Shown: positions 45,009 to 53,455 of the stretch, piece by piece
Numbering within the stretch: the stretch's first letter is position 1
Layout: each line of letters starts with the position of its first letter
Source: Pseudomonas salomonii
GTDB taxonomy: Bacteria; Pseudomonadota; Gammaproteobacteria; Pseudomonadales; Pseudomonadaceae
Reading direction: 5' to 3'
DNA length: 64,000 bases
Assembly (NCBI RefSeq): GCF_900107155.1
Contig: NZ_FNOX01000011.1
Span: forward strand, 1 to 64,000
Position numbers and translations under genes: made by a program
Notes under the pieces: model-generated
Database searches by the model: none
Seen by the model: the letters and a program-made list of their open reading frames with translations, nothing else
What the model was told of the DNA's origin: nothing

Positions 45009-45789
45009 TTTTCTGCTCTACGCCCTGCTGGCAGGCTTGGCTTTGGCACTGGTGGCGGGCCCCTTGGGCTCGTTCGTGGTCTGGCGGCGCATGGCCTATT
45101 TTGGCGACACGTTGTCGCATGCCGCGCTGCTGGGCGTGGCTATGGGGTTTTTGCTGGATGTAAGCCCGACCATCGCCGTCACCGTAGGCTGCCTGCTGCT
45201 GGCAGTGCTGCTGGTAACCCTGCAACAGCGCCAGCCGCTGGCCTCCGACACGCTGCTGGGCATCCTCGCGCCAAGCACGCTGTCGCTGGGCCTGGTGGTG
45301 CTGAGCTTTATGCATGAAGTGCGCATCGACCTGATGGCCTACCTGTTCGGCGACTTGCTGGCGATCAGCCCTACCGACTTGGCCTGGATCCTCGGCGGCA
45401 GCGCTGCCGTGCTGGTGCTGTTGGTCACCCTGTGGCGCCCGTTGCTGGCAATTACCGTGCACGAAGAGCTCGCCACCGTGGAAGGTTTGCCCGTGCCGGC
45501 GCTGCGCATGACCCTGATGCTGTTGATCGCCGTGGTGATTGCTGTCGCAATGAAGATTGTCGGCGTATTGTTGATCACGTCGCTGTTGATCATTCCCGCA
45601 GCCGCCGCCCAGCGCCATGCCCGCTCACCCGAGCAGATGGCGATCGGCGCCAGCCTGCTGGGCATGCTCGCCGTGTGCGGGGGCCTGGCGCTGTCCTGGT
45701 TCAAGGACACGCCGGCCGGGCCGTCGATTGTGGTCACGGCCGCCGCCCTGTTTCTGCTGAGTTTTGTCCTGCCCCGTCGAGGGGTGTAG
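45001..45789 (+). CDS. znuB: Zinc ABC transporter permease ZnuB
   Basis: A 262-residue ABC-3 family permease with about eight or nine helices. Typical segments are RRMAYFGDTLSHAALLGVA and ITSLLIIPAAAAQRHA. ATG 45001 overlaps znuC by 8 bp, so zur-znuC-znuB form one operon. It forms the inner-membrane zinc channel with ZnuA and ZnuC. Confidence 0.94.
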   Translation: MADFLLYALLAGLALALVAGPLGSFVVWRRMAYFGDTLSHAALLGVAMGFLLDVSPTIAVTVGCLLLAVLLVTLQQRQPLASDTLLGILAPSTLSLGLVVLSFMHEVRIDLMAYLFGDLLAISPTDLAWILGGSAAVLVLLVTLWRPLLAITVHEELATVEGLPVPALRMTLMLLIAVVIAVAMKIVGVLLITSLLIIPAAAAQRHARSPEQMAIGASLLGMLAVCGGLALSWFKDTPAGPSIVVTAAALFLLSFVLPRRGV

Positions 45790-45826
45790 ACTTGCTCGCT
45801 TTTTGCGCAAATAGAGAGTCGCAGGA

Positions 45827-46546
45827 ATGAAGCCGTTCAACTCCCGTTATCTGCTCCTTGCCGCATTTTCCCTGCTGCTGGGCGCCTGCCAAAGCACACC
45901 GCCCGTCGCCCCTCAGGCGCAGGACCCGCGTGCTGCGGCCATCGCGCAGCTGGAGCAAAACCTGGCCAGCAGTGAACTGGCCACCGCCGAAGACGAACTG
46001 GCCGCGCTGCAAGCCCAGTCGCCCAACGACCCGGCGCTGGAAAACTATCAGCGCCAATTGGCCGAAGCCTACCTGCAGCGCAGCCAGATCGTGTTGCAAA
46101 AAGGTGACGTGAATGCCGCCGCTACGGCGTTAAGCCGCGCACGCGCCTTGATGCCCAAGGCCCCGGCGCTCACGGGCGGCGTCAACAGCGCCATCAGCCA
46201 CGCCCGCAAAGCCGAGCTGGATAAAGCCGAAGCCGCCCTGAAAGCCGCTGAAGCCAAGCCACCCGCCAAAGTCATCGACCCGGCGGCTCAAAGCACCACG
46301 GTTGCGTTGAACCTCACCGATATTGAAGAACTTCGCCATCAGTTGGATGCGATCGCCACCGATGTGGTGAATTACCAGTGCGATGTAACCATTCAGGCGC
46401 CGCGCACCCAGGATTACCCGTGGCTGGCCACGTTGCTGACCAAACGGGTGAAGCGCATTGATTCAGCGTATGACCTGAAGATTCACCGGCAGATTGTGAA
46501 ACACATCCCGGCGCAGGTTGTGTTGATTCCGCGCAAAACCGAGTAA
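45827..46546 (+). CDS. Lipoprotein of unknown function (PA5502-like)
   Basis: A 239-residue lipoprotein (lipobox LGAC, Cys about 21). The middle is helical, Ala/Gln/Glu-rich with tetratricopeptide-like periodicity (residues about 35-150, LEQNLASSELATAEDELAAL; LQKGDVNAAATALSRARAL). The C-terminal domain (about 160-239) has NLTDIEELRHQLDAIATDVV. It lies 37 bp after znuB, in the same order as P. aeruginosa PA5501-PA5502 from memory, so a link to zinc stress is possible but unproven. Confidence 0.75.
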   Translation: MKPFNSRYLLLAAFSLLLGACQSTPPVAPQAQDPRAAAIAQLEQNLASSELATAEDELAALQAQSPNDPALENYQRQLAEAYLQRSQIVLQKGDVNAAATALSRARALMPKAPALTGGVNSAISHARKAELDKAEAALKAAEAKPPAKVIDPAAQSTTVALNLTDIEELRHQLDAIATDVVNYQCDVTIQAPRTQDYPWLATLLTKRVKRIDSAYDLKIHRQIVKHIPAQVVLIPRKTE

Positions 46547-46550
46547 AGCC

Positions 46551-46637
46551 ATTCGCGAGCAAGCCCGCTCCCACCTTTGACCGCATTCCAAACTTGGAAC
46601 TAGGTCAAAGGTGGGAGCGGGCTTGCTCGCGAAGGCG
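46551..46637. repeat. REPIN with 31-bp perfect inverted arms
   Basis: TTCGCGAGCAAGCCCGCTCC extends through CCACCTTTGACC and is perfectly complementary to the far arm, 31 bp each side of a 23-bp loop. It is opposite in orientation to the other REPINs here. It lies between two convergent genes and would end both transcripts in a strong hairpin. Confidence 0.9.
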
Positions 46638-46658
46638 GTCTAACAGCCAACCAAAAGC

Positions 46659-48800
46659 TTAAGCCGGAATCGCCTTGGCCTTAGGCTCCCGCGCCCACAC
46701 CCGATGCTGCGCAATCGCCGCAAAGAATGCCTTGAACGCCTTGGCATCCGCGCCAACGATCAACCCCGCATCCGCCTCCAGCTTGAGCTGATCCAGCAAC
46801 GACTTGGCCTCACTGGCAACCGCAATCGCCTTCAAGTGCTTGTACGCCTCCAACAGGAAGTGCAACGCCACGCCATCACCGCTCAGCGCCTTGATCGACT
46901 CTTTACCGCCCGGTACGAACACCGCATCAAACGCAACCGACGGCATGCCTTCCATCGACGCATCCACCGGCAGGCTCTTGCCATCCGCAGTCTTCACCGG
47001 TGCCGACGTCGGCCCCAGCAGCTTGGCATGCGCACCTTCGGCGGCCAGCGCCGTCTTCAGCGCCGCGATCGCCGCGCCATCCACACCGTTAGCCGCAAGA
47101 ATCGCGACTTTGCGCGTTTTGATATCGCCCGACAGCAGGTTCACCTGGCTCAACGCCGGCGACTCTTTGAGCGACGTCTTGCGTGGCGGTACGGTGCCTT
47201 TGGTCGGTGCCGGCAAGCCGAGGTTCTGGGCAACGCGCTTGGCCAGTTCCAGGTCGATATTGGCGAGGATCTCGTTGACCTGACGCGCGCGAATAAACTC
47301 ACGCTCCACCTTGCCCAACTCGAAGCTGTAAGCCGCGATGATGTGCTCTTTCTCGTGGTGGCTCATGCTGTGGAAAAACAGCGTGGCTTGGGAGAAATGG
47401 TCGCCGAACGACTCACTGCGCTCACGCACCTTGTTGGCGTCGACACGCTCGTAATACGTTTCGAACCCGCCATCTTGAGCCGCTGGTGGCGTTTCTTTCG
47501 GCCAACCGCCATCAATCGAGTTCGGCTCGTAGGACGCACGACCCTTGTCGATCACCGTGCGATGCTGGGCATCACGCTGGCCGTTATGGAAAGGCGTGAC
47601 CGGCCGGTTGATCGGCAGCTCATGAAAGTTCGGGCCACCGAGTCGGCTGATCTGCGTATCGGTGTAGGAAAACAGACGGCCTTGCAGCAGTGGGTCGTTG
47701 GTGAAGTCGATACCCGGCACGATATGGCCGGGGCAAAAGGCGACCTGTTCGACCTCGGCAAAGAAGTTGTCCGGGTTGCGGTTGAGCACCATTTTGCCCA
47801 GCGGCGTAATCGGCACCAGCTCTTCGGGGATGATTTTGGTCGGGTCGAGCAGGTCGAAGTCGAACTTGTGCTCGTCCTCTTCGGCGACGATTTGCACGCC
47901 CAATTCCCACTCAGGGTAGTCGCCGCCCTCGATCGCTTCCCACAGGTCGCGACGGTGGTGATCGGTGTCTTTACCGGCAAGCTTTTGCGCTTCGTCCCAC
48001 ACCAGCGAGCAGGTGCCGACTTTCGGGTGCCAGTGGAATTTAACGAAGCTGGACTTACCTTCGGTATTGATCAACCGGAAGGTGTGAATGCCAAACCCCT
48101 GCATCGAGCGCAGGCTTTTCGGAATGGCACGGTCGGACATGGCCCACAGCACCATATGCGCCGATTCCGGCTGCAGCGAGACGAAATCCCAGAACGTGTC
48201 GTGGGCCGAGCCGCCGGTAGGAATTTCGTTGTGCGGCTCAGGTTTTACGGCGTGCACAAAGTCAGGAAACTTGATTGCATCCTGAATGAAGAAGATCGGC
48301 ATGTTGTTGCCCACCAGATCGAAGTTGCCTTCGTCGGTGAAGAACTTCACGGCAAAGCCACGCACGTCACGCACGGTATCGCCCGAACCACGCGGGCCTT
48401 GCACGGTAGAGAAACGCACGAACACCGGGGTTTTATGCTCCGGGTTGCGCAGGAACCCGGCCTTGCTCAGCGCCGAATGGTTCTGATACGTCTGGAAATA
48501 ACCATGGGCGCCGGTGCCACGGGCATGCACGATGCGCTCCGGGATGCGCTCATGGTCAAAGTGCGTGATTTTCTCACGCATGATGAAGTCTTCCAGCAGC
48601 GAGGGGCCACGGGCGCCGACTTTAAGGGTGTTCTGGTTATCGGAAATCTTTACGCCCTGGTTGGTGCGCAGCGCCTGGCCGGTCGCATCGGAGCGAAATT
48701 CTTCCAGGGCCTGCAGCTTGGCGTTGGTGTTGCCGCGGTCCACGGTATCGGTGCCCGCAAGCTCACTCTTGGGCGGGGTGGCTGGCTTCTTGGTACTCAT
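46659..48800 (-). CDS. katE: Large-subunit catalase HPII
   Basis: A 713-residue clade II catalase. Residues: active-site His92 (VHARGTGAHG), Asn165 (LVGNNMPIFF), and proximal heme Tyr379 (RLFSYTDTQ). These are 73 and 287 apart, as in E. coli HPII. A C-terminal flavodoxin-like domain (about 570-713, KVAILAANGVDGAAI) is present. The residue matching the HPII His392 that crosslinks to the heme tyrosine is Cys356 (AFCPGH). Start ATG 48800 has AAGGAG. It degrades hydrogen peroxide in stationary phase. Confidence 0.96.
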   Translation of the reverse strand: MSTKKPATPPKSELAGTDTVDRGNTNAKLQALEEFRSDATGQALRTNQGVKISDNQNTLKVGARGPSLLEDFIMREKITHFDHERIPERIVHARGTGAHGYFQTYQNHSALSKAGFLRNPEHKTPVFVRFSTVQGPRGSGDTVRDVRGFAVKFFTDEGNFDLVGNNMPIFFIQDAIKFPDFVHAVKPEPHNEIPTGGSAHDTFWDFVSLQPESAHMVLWAMSDRAIPKSLRSMQGFGIHTFRLINTEGKSSFVKFHWHPKVGTCSLVWDEAQKLAGKDTDHHRRDLWEAIEGGDYPEWELGVQIVAEEDEHKFDFDLLDPTKIIPEELVPITPLGKMVLNRNPDNFFAEVEQVAFCPGHIVPGIDFTNDPLLQGRLFSYTDTQISRLGGPNFHELPINRPVTPFHNGQRDAQHRTVIDKGRASYEPNSIDGGWPKETPPAAQDGGFETYYERVDANKVRERSESFGDHFSQATLFFHSMSHHEKEHIIAAYSFELGKVEREFIRARQVNEILANIDLELAKRVAQNLGLPAPTKGTVPPRKTSLKESPALSQVNLLSGDIKTRKVAILAANGVDGAAIAALKTALAAEGAHAKLLGPTSAPVKTADGKSLPVDASMEGMPSVAFDAVFVPGGKESIKALSGDGVALHFLLEAYKHLKAIAVASEAKSLLDQLKLEADAGLIVGADAKAFKAFFAAIAQHRVWAREPKAKAIPA

Positions 48801-49067
48801 CAGGCAAAACTCCTTAATCAAAGTGGCCAGAGCGGACCCCCGGCTCGTTTGAGCAAAACCCCAGGCACGGCACCTGAGGAAATCGCGTTGCTTAAGTAGT
48901 GACTGATGGGGTTTTTAGCCGTTCCTTTTTTATGACCTTTGATCGCGTTATTGCCAAATCGCTGGTTGAATGCGAAATAAATGCTAAGAAACGCTATACG
49001 GACAGGCTAAAATGCGCGCCCGGCTAACCGCTGATCCCTTTTCCATGCGCCCCACAAGGTTCGCTAC

Positions 49068-50075
49068 GTGATCGAGTTTCATAACGTCCATAAAACCTAC
49101 CGCGTCGCCGGTAAGGAAATCCCCGCACTGCACCCCACCAGCCTGCGCGTCGAGAACGGCCAGGTGTTCGGCCTGATTGGCCACTCCGGTGCGGGCAAAA
49201 GTACCCTGCTGCGCCTGATCAATCGCCTGGAACAGCCAAGCGGCGGTCAGATCAACGTCGATGGTGAAGAAGTCACCGCCCTGGACGCCAACGGCCTGCG
49301 CCGTTTTCGCCAGCAAGTCGGGATGATCTTCCAGCACTTCAACCTGCTGGCGTCCAAGACCGTTGCCGACAACGTGGCGCTGCCACTGACCCTGGCCGGC
49401 GAATTGTCGCGTAAAGACATCGACCTGCGCGTGGCTGAGTTGCTCGCCCGCGTGGGCCTGTCGGACCATGCCAGGAAGTACCCGGCGCAGTTGTCCGGCG
49501 GCCAGAAGCAGCGTGTCGGTATCGCCCGCGCCCTGGCGACCAAGCCAAAAATTCTGCTGTGCGACGAAGCCACCAGCGCTCTCGACCCGCAAACCACCGC
49601 CTCGGTGCTGCAACTGTTGGCTGAGATCAACCGCGAGCTGAAGCTGACCATCGTGCTGATCACCCATGAAATGGACGTGATCCGCCGCGTGTGCGATCAG
49701 GTGGCCGTGATGGACGCCGGTGTGATCGTCGAGCAAGGCTCGGTGGCCGAGGTGTTCCTGCACCCCAAGCACCCGACCACCAAGCGCTTTGTGCAAGAAG
49801 CCGAGCAAGTCGATGAAGGCGAGCAGCGTGACGCGTTTGCCCATGTACCGGGCCGCATCGTGCGCCTGACGTTCCAGGGCGAAGCGACCTACGCGCCATT
49901 GCTGGGGACCGTCGCCCGCGAAACGGGCGTGGACTACAGCATCCTCGCCGGTCGCATCGACCACATCAAAGACACCCCCTACGGGCAACTGACCCTGGCC
50001 ATCACCGGCGGTGACATGGAAGCGGCCTTCGCCCGCTTTACCGCAGCCGATGTGCACATGGAGGTACTGCGTTAA
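49068..50075 (+). CDS. metN: D/L-methionine ABC transporter ATPase MetN
   Basis: A 335-residue ABC ATPase. Walker A is GHSGAGKST, the signature is LSGGQKQRVGIARA, Walker B is ILLCDEATSALDP, and the C-terminal NIL/ACT-type domain (about 260-335) is the site of methionine feedback inhibition. It starts with GTG at 49068. The ATG of metI overlaps its stop by one base (TAATG). It drives methionine import with MetI and MetQ. Confidence 0.95.
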   Translation: MIEFHNVHKTYRVAGKEIPALHPTSLRVENGQVFGLIGHSGAGKSTLLRLINRLEQPSGGQINVDGEEVTALDANGLRRFRQQVGMIFQHFNLLASKTVADNVALPLTLAGELSRKDIDLRVAELLARVGLSDHARKYPAQLSGGQKQRVGIARALATKPKILLCDEATSALDPQTTASVLQLLAEINRELKLTIVLITHEMDVIRRVCDQVAVMDAGVIVEQGSVAEVFLHPKHPTTKRFVQEAEQVDEGEQRDAFAHVPGRIVRLTFQGEATYAPLLGTVARETGVDYSILAGRIDHIKDTPYGQLTLAITGGDMEAAFARFTAADVHMEVLR

Positions 50076-50749
50076 TGGACGCGTTACTGCATTATTTCGA
50101 CAAAGTTGACTGGGCCGACATCTGGGTTGCCACCGGCGACACCATGCTGATGCTCAGCACCTCGCTGGTTTTCACCGTACTGGTTGGCTTGCCGCTGGGC
50201 GTTCTGCTGTTTCTGTTCAGCCCGCGTCAGTTGCTCGAGCAGAAAGCCACCTATGGCGTGCTGGCATTTATCGTCAACGCCATACGCTCTCTGCCGTTTA
50301 TCATTCTGCTGATTGTGATGATCCCTACGACGATCTTCATCACCGGCACTTCGCTCGGCGTGGCCGGCGCGATTCCACCCTTGGTGGTGGGCGCTTCGAC
50401 GTTCTTCGCGCGACTGGTGGAAACTGCATTGCGCGAGGTGGATCGCGGCATCATCGAGGCGACTCAAGCCATGGGCGCCACCACTCGGCAGATCATCACC
50501 AAGGCACTGCTGCCCGAGGCTAAACCCGGCATCATTGCGGCAATCACCGTCACTGCCATTGCCCTGGTGGGTTACACCGCCATGGCCGGCGTCGTGGGTG
50601 CTGGCGGGCTGGGTGACCTGGCGATCCGCTATGGTTACCAGCGCTTCCAGGACGACGTGATGGTCGTCACCGTGGTGATGTTGATTGTGCTGGTACAGAT
50701 TCTGCAAACCATCGGCGATAAGCTGGTGACACACTACTCTCGAAAATAA
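50075..50749 (+). CDS. metI: Methionine ABC transporter permease MetI
   Basis: A 224-residue, five-helix permease with the EAA loop EATQAMGATTRQIITKALLP that contacts the ATPase, and NAIRSLPFIILLIVMIP. Coupled to metN by a one-base overlap and 50 bp ahead of metQ. Second gene of the metNIQ operon. Confidence 0.95.
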   Translation: MDALLHYFDKVDWADIWVATGDTMLMLSTSLVFTVLVGLPLGVLLFLFSPRQLLEQKATYGVLAFIVNAIRSLPFIILLIVMIPTTIFITGTSLGVAGAIPPLVVGASTFFARLVETALREVDRGIIEATQAMGATTRQIITKALLPEAKPGIIAAITVTAIALVGYTAMAGVVGAGGLGDLAIRYGYQRFQDDVMVVTVVMLIVLVQILQTIGDKLVTHYSRK

Positions 50750-50799
50750 CGGCCATTGTCGGCCCCCGCCGGCACATGCCCGAACAAGGAGCTTGTTGG

Positions 50800-51573
50800 A
50801 TGAAAAAACTACTGGTTGCTTTCGCCGCCGTTGCCGCGTTTTCTGCCCACGCTGCCGAGACTATTACAGTCGCTGCATCGCCGGTGCCCCACGCGGAAAT
50901 CCTCGAATTCGTGAAGCCTGAACTGGCCAAAGAAGGCGTGGACTTGCAGGTCAAAGTCTTCACCGACTACGTGCAGCCAAACGTACAGGTGGCTGAAAAG
51001 CGCCTGGACGCCAACTTCTTCCAGCACCAGCCGTATCTGGATGAGTTCAACAAAACCAAGGGCACACACCTGGTGAGCGTTGCCGCGGTACACCTGGAGC
51101 CTCTGGGCGCCTACTCCAGCAAGTACAAGAAGCTGGAAGACCTGCCAAGCGGCGCCAACGTCGTGATCCCGAATGACGCCACCAACGGCGGTCGCGCCCT
51201 GTTGCTGCTGGCCAAGCACAACCTGATCACCCTGAAGGACCCGACCAACATCCTGTCGACCATCAAGGACATCAGCGGCAACCCGAAAAACCTGAAATTC
51301 CGCGAACTGGAAGCCGCGACCCTGCCGCGCGTGCTGACCCAGGTCGACTTGGCGCTGATCAACACCAACTACGCCCTGGAAGCCAAGCTGGACCCATCCA
51401 AGGACGCCCTGGTGATCGAAGGCAACGACTCGCCTTACGTAAACATCCTGGTGACCCGCGACGACAACAAAGATTCGGACGCCGTGAAGAAGCTGGTTGC
51501 AGCCCTGCACACGCCGCAAGTGAAAGCGTTCATTCTTGAGAAGTACAAAGGCGCGATTCTGCCGGCGTTCTGA
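50800..51573 (+). CDS. metQ: Methionine-binding protein MetQ (NlpA family)
   Basis: A 257-residue periplasmic binding protein with a signal peptide (LLVAFAAVAAFSAHA) and no lipobox cysteine, unlike E. coli MetQ. Family marks are VAASPVPHAEILEFVKPELA, DANFFQHQPYLDEFNK, and PNDATNGGRALLLLA. ATG 50800 has AAGGAGC upstream. It ends the operon and is followed by the first composite repeat. Confidence 0.94.
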   Translation: MKKLLVAFAAVAAFSAHAAETITVAASPVPHAEILEFVKPELAKEGVDLQVKVFTDYVQPNVQVAEKRLDANFFQHQPYLDEFNKTKGTHLVSVAAVHLEPLGAYSSKYKKLEDLPSGANVVIPNDATNGGRALLLLAKHNLITLKDPTNILSTIKDISGNPKNLKFRELEAATLPRVLTQVDLALINTNYALEAKLDPSKDALVIEGNDSPYVNILVTRDDNKDSDAVKKLVAALHTPQVKAFILEKYKGAILPAF

Positions 51574-51607
51574 TCAAACCCGATCGTCACAACACCGAAG
51601 ATCAAAA

Positions 51608-51845
51608 TGTGGGAGCGGGCTTGCTCGCGAATGCGGAGTGTCAGTCACCCAATTTATTGACTGAACCACCGCCTTCGCGAGCAAGCCAGCTCCCACAGGG
51701 GATTTGTGTAGTTGGTTGGGGTGGCGACTGATCGTTCCCACGCTCCGCGTGGGAATGCAGCCCGGGACGCTCTGCGTCCCGCTGTTGAGGTCGTGACGCA
51801 GAGCGTCACAGGAGGCATTCCCACGCAGAGCGTGGGAACGATCAT
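51608..51845. repeat. Composite 238-bp repeat, copy 1 (REPIN + palindromic element)
   Basis: It consists of a REPIN (51608-51698) with arms TGTGGGAGCGGGCTTGCTCG and CGAGCAAGCCAGCTCCCACA, a short linker (GATTTGTGTAGTT), and the GATCGTTCCCACGC palindromic element (51730-51843). It is almost identical over its whole length to copy 2 at 52586-52823; differences are about a dozen, mostly in the linker. The copies are direct repeats 978 bp apart around the Bro-N gene. Confidence 0.9.
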
Positions 51846-51859
51846 CCTGCTGACCCGCC

Positions 51860-51889
51860 GCTATCGCAGGCAAGCCAGCTCCCACATTT
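51860..51889. repeat. Single REP half-element
   Basis: CGCAGGCAAGCCAGCTCCCA, the same subtype as the 23751 element, without a visible inverted partner. Confidence 0.6.
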
Positions 51890-51909
51890 GTTTTGTGTGG
51901 CTTTTGCTG

Positions 51910-52239
51910 TCAGCGCAGGGCCGGTATCACCTCATGGGTTAACCATTGGCGCAGGCACCGATTCTCCGGGTAATAGTGGTAGATAAGCAGCGCGTAGACG
52001 CCAGACTCACTGACCATCAACGTCGGCGCACAGTGGCCATGAGTGATCAGGGGCAGGGTGTGTTGCTGGTCGGGATCGAGCTTGCGCAGTAGCGCCGGGT
52101 TCAGGTGCAGGCCCATCAGATGGCCGATGTCGCAGGCGCTGAACCATGGCTGGTCTTCTATCAGCACGGCATGCAGCTGGTGATGGTGTCGAGTGAAGAC
52201 TTTGGGTGTGATCGGTGGATCAGGGGTAAGTGTTTGCAT
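51910..52239 (-). CDS. Bro-N domain protein (antirepressor-like)
   Basis: A 109-residue protein consisting of a Bro-N domain only: FTRHHHQLHAVLIEDQPWFSACDIGHLMG, then LISHG-like strand (THGHCAPTLMVSESGVYALL) and YPENRCLRQWLTHEVIPALR at the end. Bro-N domains bind DNA in phage and viral antirepressors. Here there is no KilA-C or Ant partner domain and no phage genes nearby. ATG 52239 has GGAGTTG upstream. It lies inside a repeat-bounded island with a long leader, overlapped in another frame by a longer ORF (to 52406). Function unknown. Confidence 0.75.
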   Translation of the reverse strand: MQTLTPDPPITPKVFTRHHHQLHAVLIEDQPWFSACDIGHLMGLHLNPALLRKLDPDQQHTLPLITHGHCAPTLMVSESGVYALLIYHYYPENRCLRQWLTHEVIPALR

Positions 52240-52585
52240 TGGGACAACTCCGGGTATAAACAGGAGCTGCCAACAGCCTTCCTACGGGCATGGGTGGCAG
52301 CCATACGCGGGGTAGGAACCGAGTACCCGGGGATCTCAGCCACGTCGAAACGTGCCCGCGCATAGCCGCCGCGACTGATAGTACGGGCACAAAAAAAACG
52401 CCGCAATCAGACGATGGCGCTATGACGCCAAGGGTACATAAAAGGGTTCCTACGCCCTGTCACTGAATTTGCAGCGACAGGCCAAAGACTAGCCACCCCA
52501 AGACCGTCCAACAAGTTCACGCACAGCGCGACAACACGTGGGAAATCTCCGACGACACCCTGTTCAACCCTTGCACAAAAACCAC
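52240..52585 (-). other. Leader/upstream region of the Bro-N gene
   Basis: A 346-bp gene-free region read toward the Bro-N gene on the minus strand. It has hairpins GTGCCCG/CGGGCAC (52352-52390), TGGCG/CGCCA (52415-52430) and GCTGCCA/TGGCAGC (52266-52301), a T8 run (52391-52398), and a possible promoter at 52435-52463. A TTG-started frame from 52406 (FDVAEIPG, KHLPLIHRS) overlaps the Bro-N start in a different frame. I recall similar fragments annotated beside Bro-N genes in other Pseudomonas, unverified. Confidence 0.5.
52435..52463 (-). promoter_or_regulatory. Possible promoter for the Bro-N leader transcript
   Basis: The minus strand has GTGACA, a 17-bp spacer, TATGTA. It predicts a start near 52428 and a leader of about 190 nt. 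Low certainty. Confidence 0.35.
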
Positions 52586-52823
52586 TGTGGGAGCGGGCTT
52601 GCTCGCGAATGCGGAGTGTCAGTCACCCAATTTATTGACTGAACCACCGCCTTCGCGAGCAAGCCAGCTCCCACAGGTGATTTGTGTAGTTTGCTAGGGA
52701 GGCGAGTGATCGTTCCCACGCTCCGCGTGGGAATGCAGCCCGGGACGCTCTGCGTCCCGCTGTTGAGGTCGTGACGCAAAGCGTCACAGGAGGCATTCCC
52801 ACGCAGAGCGTGGGAACGATCAT
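52586..52823. repeat. Composite 238-bp repeat, copy 2
   Basis: Same structure and orientation as copy 1 (REPIN 52586-52676, palindromic element 52708-52821). It runs into the 3' end of the sco gene (stop at 52820-52822), so its last bases are shared with that gene's stop. Confidence 0.9.
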
Positions 52824-53455
52824 TTGCGCTGTAGCAAACCCGGCAACTGCGCCACCAGCTTTTGATTATTCAGCGGCGCACGAATAAACCCACGCTGCGT
52901 CCCATCCGGGCCGATCAGCGCCAGGTTGCCGCTGTGGTCCACGGTGTAATTGGGCTTGCTGGTATCGGCCGGAATAAACGGAATGCTCACCGCGTTCGAG
53001 ACTTTCTGCACATCCTCCACATTCGCACCGGTCAGGCCTTCGAACTGGGGGTCGAAATAGCCCAGGTACTGCTTGAGCTGGGTCGGCGTGTCGCGGTTCG
53101 GGTCAACGCTGACCAGGATCACCTGCAACTTATCCACCGCCTCTTTAGGCAGCTCGCTCTTGATCTGGCGCAGTTGCGCGAGGGTGGTCGGGCAGATATC
53201 GGGGCAGAAGGTATAACCAAAGAACAGCAGGCTCCACTTGCCTTTCAACTCATTGACCACCACTGGCTGGCCGTCCTGATTGGTCATGGTCACCGGCGGC
53301 AGCTGGCGGCTTTGCGGCAGCAGGATAATGCCGGCGTCGATCAGTGCGGTAGGGTCGCCCTGGCCTTTGCCGCTGAGCACTTTGTTAACGGTCAGGCCCA
53401 TGATCAACGCGACGATGGCCACCAGGATAAAGACGGTTTTTTGAGTTCGAGTCAT
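52820..53455 (-). CDS. sco: SCO1/SenC copper chaperone for cytochrome oxidase
   Basis: A 211-residue membrane-anchored thioredoxin-fold protein with an N-terminal helix (about 7-24), the copper motif CPDIC (Cys84, Cys88) and the distal histidine in YTVDHSGN. It delivers copper to the CuA site of subunit II (coxB, same window). I use ATG 53455; the longer frame to 53614 lies in cyoE. It overlaps cyoE by 4 bp. Its 3' end is inside the composite repeat. Confidence 0.92.
   Translation of the reverse strand: MTRTQKTVFILVAIVALIMGLTVNKVLSGKGQGDPTALIDAGIILLPQSRQLPPVTMTNQDGQPVVVNELKGKWSLLFFGYTFCPDICPTTLAQLRQIKSELPKEAVDKLQVILVSVDPNRDTPTQLKQYLGYFDPQFEGLTGANVEDVQKVSNAVSIPFIPADTSKPNYTVDHSGNLALIGPDGTQRGFIRAPLNNQKLVAQLPGLLQRK

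Larger units (their letters stand above)
51574..51909. other. Repeat-filled gap after metQ
   Basis: No gene. Contains the first composite repeat (REPIN plus palindromic element) and a lone REP (51860-51889). ORFs reading through it are repeat shadows. Confidence 0.8.

Noticed and set aside
46704..48899. 731-codon plus-strand ORF antisense to katE
   Set aside because: Arg/His/Gln-rich shadow of the catalase gene; no domain or ribosome site.
49000..49067. SAM riboswitch ahead of metN
   Set aside because: The leader is too short (under 100 nt) and has no conserved aptamer features.
52391..52430. Full intrinsic terminator/attenuator before Bro-N
   Set aside because: The stem next to the T8 run is only 4 bp, so it is noted as weak rather than listed as a terminator.
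51608..52823. Composite transposon or prophage
   Set aside because: The flanking repeats are REPIN/palindromic units, not insertion sequences, and there is no transposase or integrase.
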